A stretch of 16,671 nucleotides of DNA from Planctomycetota bacterium (GCA_026386995.1 JAPLMO010000274.1:1-16671); one strand, 5' to 3'; counted from the stretch's first letter, positions 8,171-14,554 are shown. The notes: generated by a model from the letters alone, not told the origin. Translations and numbers: made by a program.

Positions 8171-8835
8171 GGATCGGTCGGTTCTCCGCTAGAGTGGGCG
8201 ACGTCGAAGCGGTCGGCGGCGCTGGCGGCGGTCTCTTCCTCGCCGACCTTGGCCTTGGCGATCTTGGCGCGGCCGACGGCGGCGGTCATCTCGTCGCCCA
8301 GGTGGATGCGTATGCGGCGGATGGCCTCGCGGGCCCGCGGGACCATCACCTTCTCAAAGAGGTTCACGCGCTGGACGACCTTCGTGAGTTCCCTCTGCAG
8401 GCGGTGGCGCTGCTCGCGGATGACCTGGAGTTCGGCCTGCCGGCGGGTTGCGTCGCGCAGGTCCACCAGCGCCCGGTCGACCCACGCCGGCGTGCCGAAG
8501 AGGCTGTAGGAGGCCTCGGGGAACTCGACGCCCTCGAACACGGGCACCGTGACGCCCGCAATGTTGGCCGTGGCCGTCAGCACGCGGCTGGGCGCGGCAA
8601 GGGCCTCGACGTTCAGGCCGGCAACGTCGCTCAGGATGCGGCGATAGGCCGCGAACTTGCCGCGCGCTTCCTCTGCCGCCGCCTCTGCCGCGCGATACTT
8701 CTGGTTGACCCCCTGGATCGTCATCTGGAGTTGCTGCTGCTTGAGTTTGAGCATGGGCAGATAGCGCTGGAAGCGGGCCAGAGCGTCGCGGTGGCGCTTG
8801 AGTTCGGGGCGCGTCAGTTTGAGTTTCTTTGCCAT
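8167..8835 (-). CDS. atpD: V-type ATP synthase subunit D (central shaft)
   Basis: 222-aa coiled-coil shaft subunit that rotates inside the A3B3 head. Long, heptad-rich, Arg/Lys/Glu/Ala-rich helices lie at both ends (MAKKLKLTRPELKRHRDALA at the start, the VNLFEKVMVPRAREAIRRIR region near the end), as is typical of subunit D. The start at 8835 is preceded by GAGG (8841-8844 complement) at 5 nt. The frame is open further upstream, but that extension ([11 protein letters not shown]) is translated terminal repeat of the neighbouring cassette and is not part of the protein. Its stop overlaps the start of subunit I by 4 nt. The junction with subunit B is interrupted by the four-helix-bundle cassette. 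Confidence 0.92.
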   Translation of the reverse strand: MAKKLKLTRPELKRHRDALARFQRYLPMLKLKQQQLQMTIQGVNQKYRAAEAAAEEARGKFAAYRRILSDVAGLNVEALAAPSRVLTATANIAGVTVPVFEGVEFPEASYSLFGTPAWVDRALVDLRDATRRQAELQVIREQRHRLQRELTKVVQRVNLFEKVMVPRAREAIRRIRIHLGDEMTAAVGRAKIAKAKVGEEETAASAADRFDVAHSSGEPTDP

Positions 8836-8845
8836 TACTGCCTCA

Positions 8846-8876
8846 AATGCAGAATGCAGAATAGAGAATGCAGAAT
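8846..8876. repeat. Cassette 1 terminal inverted repeat, D side (AATGCAG heptads)
   Basis: Tandem 7-bp units AATGCAG, AATGCAG, AATAGAG, AATGCAG, then AAT. It is the inverted partner of 9275-9305 with three mismatches. The outer end is 10 bases from the start codon of subunit D, just outside its ribosome binding site. Confidence 0.85.
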
Positions 8877-8893
8877 TCAAGAGACCCGACAGC

Positions 8894-9283
8894 CTAGGCC
8901 CTGGTCGTTTTCTGCTTTCTCCGTGCTGTGTTAATGGAGGCCACGGCGATGGCTACCAACTCCTCGGCCTCCTTCATCAGGCTTTGCAGCCTTGCTTCCG
9001 GCATTACGTGCGACTCAACAAGCAGTTCCATCCAGTATTGAGACTCGTCCGCCTCCTCAAGGACGATGTGCATCTTCGAGACGAACTCTGCCTGCGATCG
9101 AGACCGGCAGGCGCCCCTGTAATTTGCCCCAACGCTTGTACCCGAGCGTAGAACTTGGTCGCCGATTACTCCGGCGATACGATTCCTTGGGAGAGCCTGC
9201 ACCATGCGGATGACTCGCAAAGCAAACTCCTTTGTCCGTTTCCGGAGATCGCAGGGCGGCAAAGCGGTGTTGTCATTCTGCAT
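8894..9283 (-). CDS. Four-helix-bundle protein (23S rRNA intervening-sequence / Avd-like family), cassette 1
   Basis: 129-aa small basic-to-neutral helical protein. The hallmark GTSVGANY motif is at residues 48-55 (LRSGTSVGANYRGACRSRS), followed by the usual QAEFVSKM and ESQYWMELLVES segments, placing it in the family that includes 23S rRNA intervening-sequence proteins and the Avd accessory proteins of diversity-generating retroelements. The start at 9283 lies inside the terminal repeat. A variant heptad, AATGGAG instead of AATGCAG, supplies GGAG exactly 8 nt upstream. An in-frame ATG at 9304 would only add repeat-encoded residues (MQNGECR). The family is thought to bind nucleic acid as a homopentamer, and its biological role is unknown. 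No reverse transcriptase or template/variable repeat is nearby. Confidence 0.85.
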   Translation of the reverse strand: MQNDNTALPPCDLRKRTKEFALRVIRMVQALPRNRIAGVIGDQVLRSGTSVGANYRGACRSRSQAEFVSKMHIVLEEADESQYWMELLVESHVMPEARLQSLMKEAEELVAIAVASINTARRKQKTTRA

Positions 9284-9305
9284 TCTGCATTCTCCATTCT
9301 GCATT
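9275..9305. repeat. Cassette 1 terminal inverted repeat, B side (CATTCTG heptads)
   Basis: Units CATTCTG, CATTCTG, CATTCTC, CATTCTG on the + strand, the inverted partner of 8846-8876. The repeat touches the stop codon of subunit B (9307-9309). In the mRNA this arm contains the ribosome binding site and start codon of the cassette ORF, so pairing of the arms would hide them. Confidence 0.85.
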
Positions 9306-9306
9306 C

Positions 9307-10602
9307 TCAGTTGCCGGGCCAGTGCTTTTCGATAACCGCCCGCCTGATTCCCGTTTCGGCCGGCTCGAAGCACTCGGCCAGAATCGTCCAGCAGCGGTCG
9401 AGGGCCTCTTCCAGCGGCACGTTCACCCGCAGGTCCATGATCTTCTCTTCAAACGCCAGGCCGTAGGCGAGGAGTTTGCGGTCCCAGGGCGACATCTCGA
9501 AGCCCATGTCGCGTTTTTCGCGGCTCTCGCGGCAGAGGGCGTATAACTGGATGCACGCGTCCATGATGGAGCGGTGATCGTCGCGCGTCTTGCCGTTGAC
9601 CTGTTGCTTCAGCCGCGACAGGCTGCCGAACGGCTCGATCCACCCGCCGCGCAGGTAGAACTGCCCCTCGGTGATGTACCCGGTGTTGTCGGGCACGGGG
9701 TGCGTGACGTCGTCGCCGGGCATCGTTGTGCACGCTAGCACCGTCATCGAACCTGCGCCTTCCAGGTCCACGGCCTTCTCGTACCGCCGCGCGAGTTGCG
9801 TGTAAAGGTCGCCGGGGTAGCCGCGGTTTGAGGGGATCTGCTCCATGGTGATGGCGATTTCCTTCAGGGCGTCGGCGAAGGCGGTCATGTCCGTCAGGAG
9901 CGTCAGCACGCGCTTGCCCTGGAGTGCGAACGCCTCGCCCACGGCCAGGCACATGTCGGGCACCATGAGGCACTCGACCACGGGGTCGGCCGCCGTGTGA
10001 ACGAAGAGGATCGTGCGCCCCAGGACGTTGCCGTCGTCGAAAGTCTTGCGGAACTGAAGGTAATCGTCGTGCCTGAGGCCCATGCCGCCGAGGATGATGA
10101 CGTCGGCGTTGGCCTGGAGGCCCACGCGGGCCAGGAGTTCGTTGTACGGCTCGCCGGGGACGGAGAAGATCGGCAGTTTCTGCGACTCCACCAGCGAATT
10201 GAAGATGTCGATCATCGGGATGCCCGTGCGGATCATCTTGGAGGGGAGGCTGCGGCAGACGGGGTTGACGGCCGGGCCGCCGATCTCCTTCATCTCGGCC
10301 TGGACCTCGGGGCGCCCGTCGCGCGGGCGGCCGGCGCCGTCGAAGATGCGGCCCACGAGGTCGGTGGAGAAGGGGACCTGCATCGGCCGGCCGAGGAACC
10401 TCACGCGGTCGCCGGTCGAGACGCCCTGCGTGCCGGCGAAGACCTGAAGGCTGACCTGGTCGCCTTCCAGGCGGATGACCTGGGCCAGGCTCGATCGCCC
10501 CTCGCCCGTGACGACGGCCAGTTCATCGTAACCGACGCCTGCGGCCGAGACGGTGACGACGTTGCCGGCGATGCGGGTTATCTGGTCGTAATACTTTCTC
10601 AT
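9307..10602 (-). CDS. atpB: V-type ATP synthase subunit B (non-catalytic head subunit)
   Basis: 431 aa. The regulatory, nucleotide-binding partner of subunit A in the A3B3 head. The sequence is characteristic throughout: a degenerate P-loop region [14 protein letters not shown] (147-160), [19 protein letters not shown] from residue 259, which includes the arginine that reaches the A-subunit active site, and [20 protein letters not shown]. The start at 10602 has GAGG (10612-10615 complement) at 9 nt. The stop TGA (9307-9309) abuts the first heptad of cassette 1, and upstream the gene is separated from subunit A by cassette 2. No sign of truncation. Confidence 0.95.
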   Translation of the reverse strand: MRKYYDQITRIAGNVVTVSAAGVGYDELAVVTGEGRSSLAQVIRLEGDQVSLQVFAGTQGVSTGDRVRFLGRPMQVPFSTDLVGRIFDGAGRPRDGRPEVQAEMKEIGGPAVNPVCRSLPSKMIRTGIPMIDIFNSLVESQKLPIFSVPGEPYNELLARVGLQANADVIILGGMGLRHDDYLQFRKTFDDGNVLGRTILFVHTAADPVVECLMVPDMCLAVGEAFALQGKRVLTLLTDMTAFADALKEIAITMEQIPSNRGYPGDLYTQLARRYEKAVDLEGAGSMTVLACTTMPGDDVTHPVPDNTGYITEGQFYLRGGWIEPFGSLSRLKQQVNGKTRDDHRSIMDACIQLYALCRESREKRDMGFEMSPWDRKLLAYGLAFEEKIMDLRVNVPLEEALDRCWTILAECFEPAETGIRRAVIEKHWPGN

Positions 10603-10654
10603 GCCCTTTGTCCTCTTGCTGATGCCGTCGCCCTTACTGACGCCGACGACCCCG

Positions 10655-10704
10655 AATGACTAATTTCTAATGTCTAATGACTAATCAAACTACAATGCCG
10701 AATG
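10655..10704. repeat. Cassette 2 terminal inverted repeat, B side (AATGACT/AATGTCT heptads)
   Basis: Starts AATGACTAATTTCTAATGTC and continues through TAATGACTAATCAAA to ATGCCGAATG. It is the inverted partner of 11118-11167 with seven mismatches. The inner part (CAATGCC) is also conserved between the arms although it breaks the strict heptad pattern. Confidence 0.85.
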
Positions 10705-10712
10705 TCCAATTA

Positions 10713-11120
10713 CTAGACTTTGGTGTTGCGCCGGATGGCCACAAAGATCAGGTGGAGTTCCTTGACCTCCCGCCAGATATGCCTGGCATCGTCTTTCATT
10801 TCCGGCACTGCTGCGGCAACCATGCGCAGCCAGTGCTTGCTTTCCCTTGCCTCCTTGCGGCAGATGCCGATCTTGTGGCGAAAGTCCTTCTTGGATTCCG
10901 CATCGTCCGCCTCGGCGTAATTGGCGCCGACGCTTGTTCCCGCCCCCACCAGTTGCGGAATAAGCCGCGCGGTCACAGGCGTTTGCGGCATCCGCTTGGC
11001 AAATGCGATGATTGCCTCGCCGAATCGGGCCGTCCGTTCCTCCAAGTCGTAAGGCTTCTTCCCCTTCCCGCCAGAGTGCTGCCAGCCCCCACCCTGCGAT
11101 TGCTCGTCCGTGTTAGTCAT
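10713..11120 (-). CDS. Four-helix-bundle protein (23S rRNA intervening-sequence / Avd-like family), cassette 2
   Basis: 135 aa, with GTSVGANY at residues 61-68 (VGAGTSVGANYAEADDAES) followed by KKDFRHKIGICRKEARESKHWL, the typical motif block of the second large subfamily of four-helix-bundle proteins. The N-terminal ~20 residues are Gly/Gln-rich and probably disordered. The start codon at 11120 is the final AATG of the upstream terminal repeat arm, with a weak AAGG in AAAAGGCAATGCCCA upstream. The TAG stop is followed directly by the downstream repeat. It resembles the cassette 1 protein only in the family motif and general length. Function unknown; nucleic-acid binding is likely from the family. 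Confidence 0.85.
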   Translation of the reverse strand: MTNTDEQSQGGGWQHSGGKGKKPYDLEERTARFGEAIIAFAKRMPQTPVTARLIPQLVGAGTSVGANYAEADDAESKKDFRHKIGICRKEARESKHWLRMVAAAVPEMKDDARHIWREVKELHLIFVAIRRNTKV

Positions 11121-11167
11121 TGGGCATTGCCTTTTGATTAGACATTAGTCATTAGACATTAGTCATT
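11118..11167. repeat. Cassette 2 terminal inverted repeat, A side
   Basis: Read on the - strand it is AATGACTAATGTCTAATGAC and continues through TAATGTCTAATCAAAAGGC to CCCAATG. It is the partner of 10655-10704. It contains the stop codon of subunit A (11163-11165) at its outer end and the start codon of the cassette ORF at its inner end. Confidence 0.85.
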
Positions 11168-12887
11168 TCGCTCCCCGCGCGGCGATGAACGCATCAATCT
11201 GCCCCAAGACCTTCTTGAATTCCTCAGAGCCCCACGCCGCATAATTCCAGTTTCTGAACAGGTCCTGTGCCGCAACCAGCGTGCGGCGGGCAATTTCCTT
11301 CTCGGTGAAGCCGAAGTCCAGCGCTATCACCTCGAGCATCTTGTCGAAGACGAACCGCTGCCGCTCGGCCGACGTGGCGGCGTCGACCTTGTCGAATGCG
11401 TTCTGCTGGAGGTAACAGTTGTCGAAGAACTCGGCCTTCAGCATCGTCGCGAAGTCGTCGATGCTCGTGCCTTCTTCGCCCACGACGGCCATCATCTGCT
11501 TGACCTCGGCGCCGCGAGTAAGCAGTTCCCGCACCTGCTTAACTTTGGCCGGCTCGATGATGCCGGCGTACTTCGACCACGAGTCGAGCGGGTCGATCGC
11601 CGGGTACCGCCGCGCATCGGACCGGGCGCGCGACAGGCCGTGGAACGCCCCGACGACCTTCAGCGTTCCCTGCGTCACGGGCTCCTCGAAGTTGCCGCCG
11701 GCCGGGCTGACGGTGCCCCCGATGGTGACCGACCCGGTGCGGCCGTCTCGCAGTTCGATCTCGCCGGCCCGCTCGTAGAAGTTGGCGATACGGCTCTCGA
11801 GGTACGCCGGGAATGCCTCTTCGCCGGGAATCTCTTCCAGGCGGCCCGAGACCTCGCGCATCGCCTGGGCCCAGCGCGACGTGGAGTCCGCCAGCAAGAG
11901 CACCGCCAGGCCCATCTGCCGGTAATACTCGGCCAGCGTGACGGCGGTGTAGACCGAAGCCTCGCGGGCCGCCACCGGCATGGCCGACGTGTTGCAGATG
12001 ATAATCGTGCGCTCCATGAGCGACTTGCCGGTCCGCGGATCTTCGAGTTCGGGGAAGGTGCGGAGCGTCTCGACGACCTCGCCGGCCCGCTCGCCGCACG
12101 CCGCAATGACAACGATGTCGATCTCGGCGAACTTGGCCGTGATCTGCTGGAGGACGGTCTTGCCCGCGCCGAACGGCCCGGGCACGCAGTATGTTCCCCC
12201 GCGGACGACCGGGAACATCGAGTCGATGATGCGGACGCCCGTAACGAGCGGCTCGCGCGGCATGCAGCGGCGGCGCGACACGTTCAGCGTGCGCTTGACG
12301 GGCCAGCGCTGCTGCATCGTCACGGGATGCGACTGGCCGGCGGAATCCGTCAGGACGGCCACCTCTTTGTCGATCGTCAGCGGCCCGGCCGGGGCGATCT
12401 TCGCGACCTTCAACTGCCCGCTCCAACCGAACGGGACCATGATGCGGTGCTGGAAGATGCCTTCGGGCACGGTGCCGAGCGTATCGCCGGCCTGGACGGC
12501 GGCGCCGGCCTCGGCGGCGGGCGTAAAATCCCACGGCCGGTCGGTCGGCAGCGCCGGCAGGTACATGCCGGCCTTCAGGAAGTAACCGGTCTCGGCGGCC
12601 AGGAGGGGCAGGGGGTTCTGGAGGCCGTCGTAAATTTGCCCCAGCAGGCCCGGACCGAGCGTGGCCGAGAGCATCTCGTCGCGGAACTCGACCGGGTCGC
12701 CGACCTTCAGGCCGCGCGTCTCCTCGAAGACCTGCAGATCGGCCAGGCGCCCGCGGATGCGGATGACCTCCGACAGCAGCCGCGAGCCGTCGCCCCGGCA
12801 GCAGTAACCCACCGAGTTCTGGACCACGCGGCCGCCGGCCTCGGCGACGACCATATTCCCGAAGACCGCTACGATTCGTCCGTTCAC
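11163..12887 (-). CDS. atpA: V-type ATP synthase subunit A (catalytic head subunit)
   Basis: 574-aa catalytic ATPase subunit. The Walker A motif GPFGAGKT is at 237-244, and the catalytic glutamate is Glu265 in ACGERAGEVVETL (the family more often has GERGNE). The nucleotide-fold strand LLADSTSRWAQAMREVSGRL and PAGGNFEEPVTQGTL are also typical. The start is GTG at 12887 with GAGGA (12896-12900 complement) 8 nt upstream; the protein begins MNGRIVAVFGNMVVAE as expected for subunit A. The last codon is followed by TGA lying inside the repeat of cassette 2. Upstream, a REP-like palindrome separates it from the DUF2764 gene. Length is slightly below the usual 580-600 aa, with no missing motif. Confidence 0.95.
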   Translation of the reverse strand: MNGRIVAVFGNMVVAEAGGRVVQNSVGYCCRGDGSRLLSEVIRIRGRLADLQVFEETRGLKVGDPVEFRDEMLSATLGPGLLGQIYDGLQNPLPLLAAETGYFLKAGMYLPALPTDRPWDFTPAAEAGAAVQAGDTLGTVPEGIFQHRIMVPFGWSGQLKVAKIAPAGPLTIDKEVAVLTDSAGQSHPVTMQQRWPVKRTLNVSRRRCMPREPLVTGVRIIDSMFPVVRGGTYCVPGPFGAGKTVLQQITAKFAEIDIVVIAACGERAGEVVETLRTFPELEDPRTGKSLMERTIIICNTSAMPVAAREASVYTAVTLAEYYRQMGLAVLLLADSTSRWAQAMREVSGRLEEIPGEEAFPAYLESRIANFYERAGEIELRDGRTGSVTIGGTVSPAGGNFEEPVTQGTLKVVGAFHGLSRARSDARRYPAIDPLDSWSKYAGIIEPAKVKQVRELLTRGAEVKQMMAVVGEEGTSIDDFATMLKAEFFDNCYLQQNAFDKVDAATSAERQRFVFDKMLEVIALDFGFTEKEIARRTLVAAQDLFRNWNYAAWGSEEFKKVLGQIDAFIAARGAK

Positions 12888-12949
12888 CTTTACGATCCTC
12901 GCAATCGTTGTGAGGCGGTGTGCTTAGCCGTGCCCTCTTACGACTGGTT

Positions 12950-13030
12950 TATGTAGGGTGGGTGCTATGCACCCACCAATGCCGTTATTCTCGCGTGAAA
13001 ATGGCGGGTGCATAGCACCCACCCTACATA
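12950..13030. repeat. REP/BIME-like element: perfect 25-bp inverted repeat between DUF2764 and subunit A
   Basis: Arms 12950-12974 (TATGTAGGGTGGGTGCTATG followed by CACCC) and 13006-13030 are exact reverse complements around a 31-nt spacer. Each arm is also a smaller palindrome (GGTGGGTGC-TAT-GCACCCACC), the nested design of REP doublets mobilised by RAYT transposases. No transposase is present. It sits inside the V-ATPase transcription unit, 26 bases after the DUF2764 stop, and could act as an mRNA hairpin, attenuator or stabiliser. The remainder of the 169-base gap holds only the subunit A ribosome binding site. Confidence 0.8.
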
Positions 13031-13056
13031 GCAAAGCGTATTGCAGCGCCAGCCTA

Positions 13057-13728
13057 TCATGCGCTCAGCCGGTGCCAGCGTACGATAAGCATCAGTTTGG
13101 CGGCGTAGGCGGCCAACTCCTCGTCGCCGAACGAGAACCACGCATCGTGCTCGCGGAGCCACGCCCAGCGTGCCCGATCCAGCACGCGGACGCTCGCCAT
13201 CGGGTCCGGCGCCGCCGCCCACTCGCGGATGAGCGGCGAGAAATCCGCGTCGTACCGCGCCAGTTCCGGCGCCACCAGGTACGCCGCAGGGTCGAGGCCG
13301 AGGGCCTGCGCCCGGGCCGCCGCCAGGGCGTTACGCATCCCTACTTCGTGCGAGACCCATCTGGCCAGGAACTCGCTGCCCTCGCGCTGGGCCACCCGCG
13401 CGGCATGGTGAAAGTAGGCCGCCCAGACGGCGTCGGCGGCTACGCGGCGCGGAGCGGTTTCCTCCGCCGTCAGGAACTCCGGCAGCGGGTCTTCATTGCG
13501 GACTTGGGCCGGCGTCAGCACGGCCGGCGCGACGTCCTTGAGTTCCCCCGCCAGAAACGCCTCGCGTTGCCGCAGGTCGTCGAACACGAGCAACGCGTCG
13601 GCCAGCGCGCGGGCCTGCGGCCGGTCGCTTGTCTGCTCGCGCAGCGCGGCGAGCGAAATCGGCGGCGCGCTGCCAAGGTCGCCCAGGGCGGGAAGCGCGG
13701 AGATACGGTAGTAGTTGTCTGCCACCAT
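13057..13728 (-). CDS. DUF2764 family protein, probable V-ATPase accessory or C-type connecting subunit
   Basis: 223 aa. The N-terminus NYYRISALPALGDLGSAPPI matches the pattern of DUF2764 proteins (short aromatic start, 'ALP.L..G..PPIS'), which occupy this same slot between E and A in Chlamydia and Bacteroides V-ATPase operons. The rest is helical, with many Ala/Arg/Glu and Trp residues near the C-terminus. Subunit C connects rotor and shaft in other V-ATPases; position suggests DUF2764 replaces it, but that is inference. The start at 13728 lies 6 nt after the subunit E stop, with only a weak GAAGAAG upstream, so translation probably depends on coupling. An adjacent GTG could also serve as the start. 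Confidence 0.75.
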   Translation of the reverse strand: MVADNYYRISALPALGDLGSAPPISLAALREQTSDRPQARALADALLVFDDLRQREAFLAGELKDVAPAVLTPAQVRNEDPLPEFLTAEETAPRRVAADAVWAAYFHHAARVAQREGSEFLARWVSHEVGMRNALAAARAQALGLDPAAYLVAPELARYDADFSPLIREWAAAPDPMASVRVLDRARWAWLREHDAWFSFGDEELAAYAAKLMLIVRWHRLSA

Positions 13729-13734
13729 CGGCGG

Positions 13735-14361
13735 TCACTTCTTCCGGGTCATGGCCTTCCGGAGCACGTCGCGCAGGGCCGGGTTGACGAGTTCCGCCAG
13801 GGCGTCGGCGACCGACTCGACGGTGACCTCGACGTTGGCCCCGTCGGCCTGGTACTCGAAGCCGGCCTCGGCCAGCGTCCCGCGCAGGTCAAGCGATGTC
13901 CCCCCCAGTTCGGGCTTGTGGGCGAGGGCCATGGCCCACTCGGCCAGGCGCTCGCGCATCTCGGGCGTCACGTTGATGCGGATGGCGGCCGTGCGCTCGA
14001 TGTCGGCGCGGACGTACTGAAGCACGATCTCGTGCAGGAGGTTGCCGAGGAACTTCGGGTCCGACAGCGGCTGCCGCACGCCGGCGGCCAGGATTTCGCG
14101 GACCGCGCGGCTGAGGGACTCGTGCAGGCGCAGCACCAGGTCGCGGGCGGCCAGTTCGAGGTCCGTGCGGGCCTTGGCCTGGAGACCGTCGGCCTGGGCG
14201 CGGGCCTCGGCGACGATCTTTTCGGTGTGGGCGCGGGCGTCGGCCAGAATGGCGTCGGCTTCCTGGCGGGCCTTGGCCAGGTGCTGCTCGGCGGCGGCGC
14301 GGCCGGCATCGACGCCTTCATGCTTCAGTCTCGCCACAAACGATTCAATCGTCTCAGCCAT
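13735..14361 (-). CDS. atpE: V-type ATP synthase subunit E (peripheral stalk)
   Basis: 208-aa stalk subunit. The first ~100 residues form a long Ala/Glu/Arg-rich coiled coil (AAAEQHLAKARQEADAILAD and onward) and the C-terminal half is the globular domain that contacts the head. The start at 14361 (MAETIESFVARL) is preceded by GGAG (14368-14371 complement) at 6 nt; upstream in-frame residues in the open frame lack family character. It is the first gene of the V-ATPase operon, with a candidate promoter about 80 bases upstream. Its usual partner, subunit G/H, is not encoded here, as in the Chlamydia-type operon. Confidence 0.9.
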   Translation of the reverse strand: MAETIESFVARLKHEGVDAGRAAAEQHLAKARQEADAILADARAHTEKIVAEARAQADGLQAKARTDLELAARDLVLRLHESLSRAVREILAAGVRQPLSDPKFLGNLLHEIVLQYVRADIERTAAIRINVTPEMRERLAEWAMALAHKPELGGTSLDLRGTLAEAGFEYQADGANVEVTVESVADALAELVNPALRDVLRKAMTRKK

Positions 14362-14440
14362 AGAGGGCTCCGTGAACCGCGGGTTCCCCTGACGTAGCGG
14401 CCATCGCGGCCGGGAATGCCTTGAGAAAAGGGCCACGGAC

Positions 14441-14469
14441 AAGATAGCAGAGGCGGGAGTGGGTGACAA
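14441..14469 (-). promoter_or_regulatory. Candidate sigma70-type promoter of the V-ATPase operon
   Basis: On the - strand TTGTCA (14464-14469; 5/6 to consensus) and TATCTT (14441-14446; 4/6) are separated by exactly 17 nt. Transcription would begin near 14434, leaving a leader of roughly 70 nt before the subunit E start. No other plausible pair was seen in this 174-base gap. Read by eye; not tested. Confidence 0.45.
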
Positions 14470-14512
14470 GGAAAACCGCCGGGTCATGTTGCGTTATAGT
14501 ACCAGTGTGGGG

Positions 14513-14554
14513 TTCCGGACCTCGGATTCCGGACGTCAGATTTCCGATTCCAGG
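14513..14554. repeat. Unpaired 7-bp repeat tract over the 3' end of the metallophosphoesterase gene
   Basis: Six consecutive, imperfect 7-bp units on the + strand: TTCCGGA, CCTCGGA, TTCCGGA, CGTCAGA, TTTCCGA, TTCCAGG. The tract overlaps the TGA stop of the neighbouring gene (14536-14538) and encodes its last residues. It has the same period and the same stop-codon location as the cassette repeats, but I could find no inverted partner and no four-helix-bundle ORF beside it. Confidence 0.5.

Larger units (their letters stand above)
8846..9305 (-). mobile_element. Four-helix-bundle cassette 1, inserted between V-ATPase B and D
   Basis: A 460-bp unit bounded by 31-nt terminal inverted repeats (28/31 identical) made of 7-bp units AATGCAG, enclosing one small ORF of the 23S rRNA intervening-sequence protein family. 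It begins directly after the TGA of subunit B. TGA occurs at both outer ends (ACTGA before it and TTTGA after it in the operon direction). Removing the cassette together with one TGA copy rebuilds a compact B-D junction, TGAGGCAGTAATG, in which the stop and a GAGG ribosome binding site are adjacent. No transposase is encoded, so movement would need a factor elsewhere. The label 'mobile' is inferred from structure and position only. Confidence 0.6.
10655..11167 (-). mobile_element. Four-helix-bundle cassette 2, inserted between V-ATPase A and B
   Basis: A 513-bp unit with 50-nt terminal inverted repeats (43/50 identical) built from 7-bp units AATGACT/AATGTCT, enclosing one four-helix-bundle ORF. 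The TGA stop of subunit A is part of the first repeat unit (AAATGACTAATG), so the cassette either supplies the stop or was inserted exactly on it. On the other side 52 bases remain before subunit B. The heptads differ in sequence from cassette 1 but share the AATGNNN pattern, and the encoded protein belongs to another subfamily, so this is a separate insertion and not a local duplication. I found no convincing target-site duplication. No transposase is encoded. Confidence 0.6.

Noticed and set aside
6200..8509. 769-codon open frame on the + strand
   Set aside because: Antisense to subunits I, K and D; low-complexity Arg/His/Gln-rich translation typical of a shadow frame.
8846..9308. CRISPR-like array from the tandem short repeats
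   Set aside because: Units are only 7 bp with no spacers, and the two tracts are inverted relative to each other.
8894..11120. Diversity-generating retroelement, because of the Avd-like proteins
   Set aside because: No reverse transcriptase and no template/variable repeat pair with adenine-biased differences in the window.
10640..11180. Target-site duplication around cassette 2
   Set aside because: Short CGGGG matches occur on both sides but at different distances from the repeat ends; not distinguishable from chance in GC-rich DNA.
11640..14397. Two long + strand frames of 438 and 479 codons
   Set aside because: Antisense to subunits A, DUF2764 and E; no domain or ribosome binding site support.
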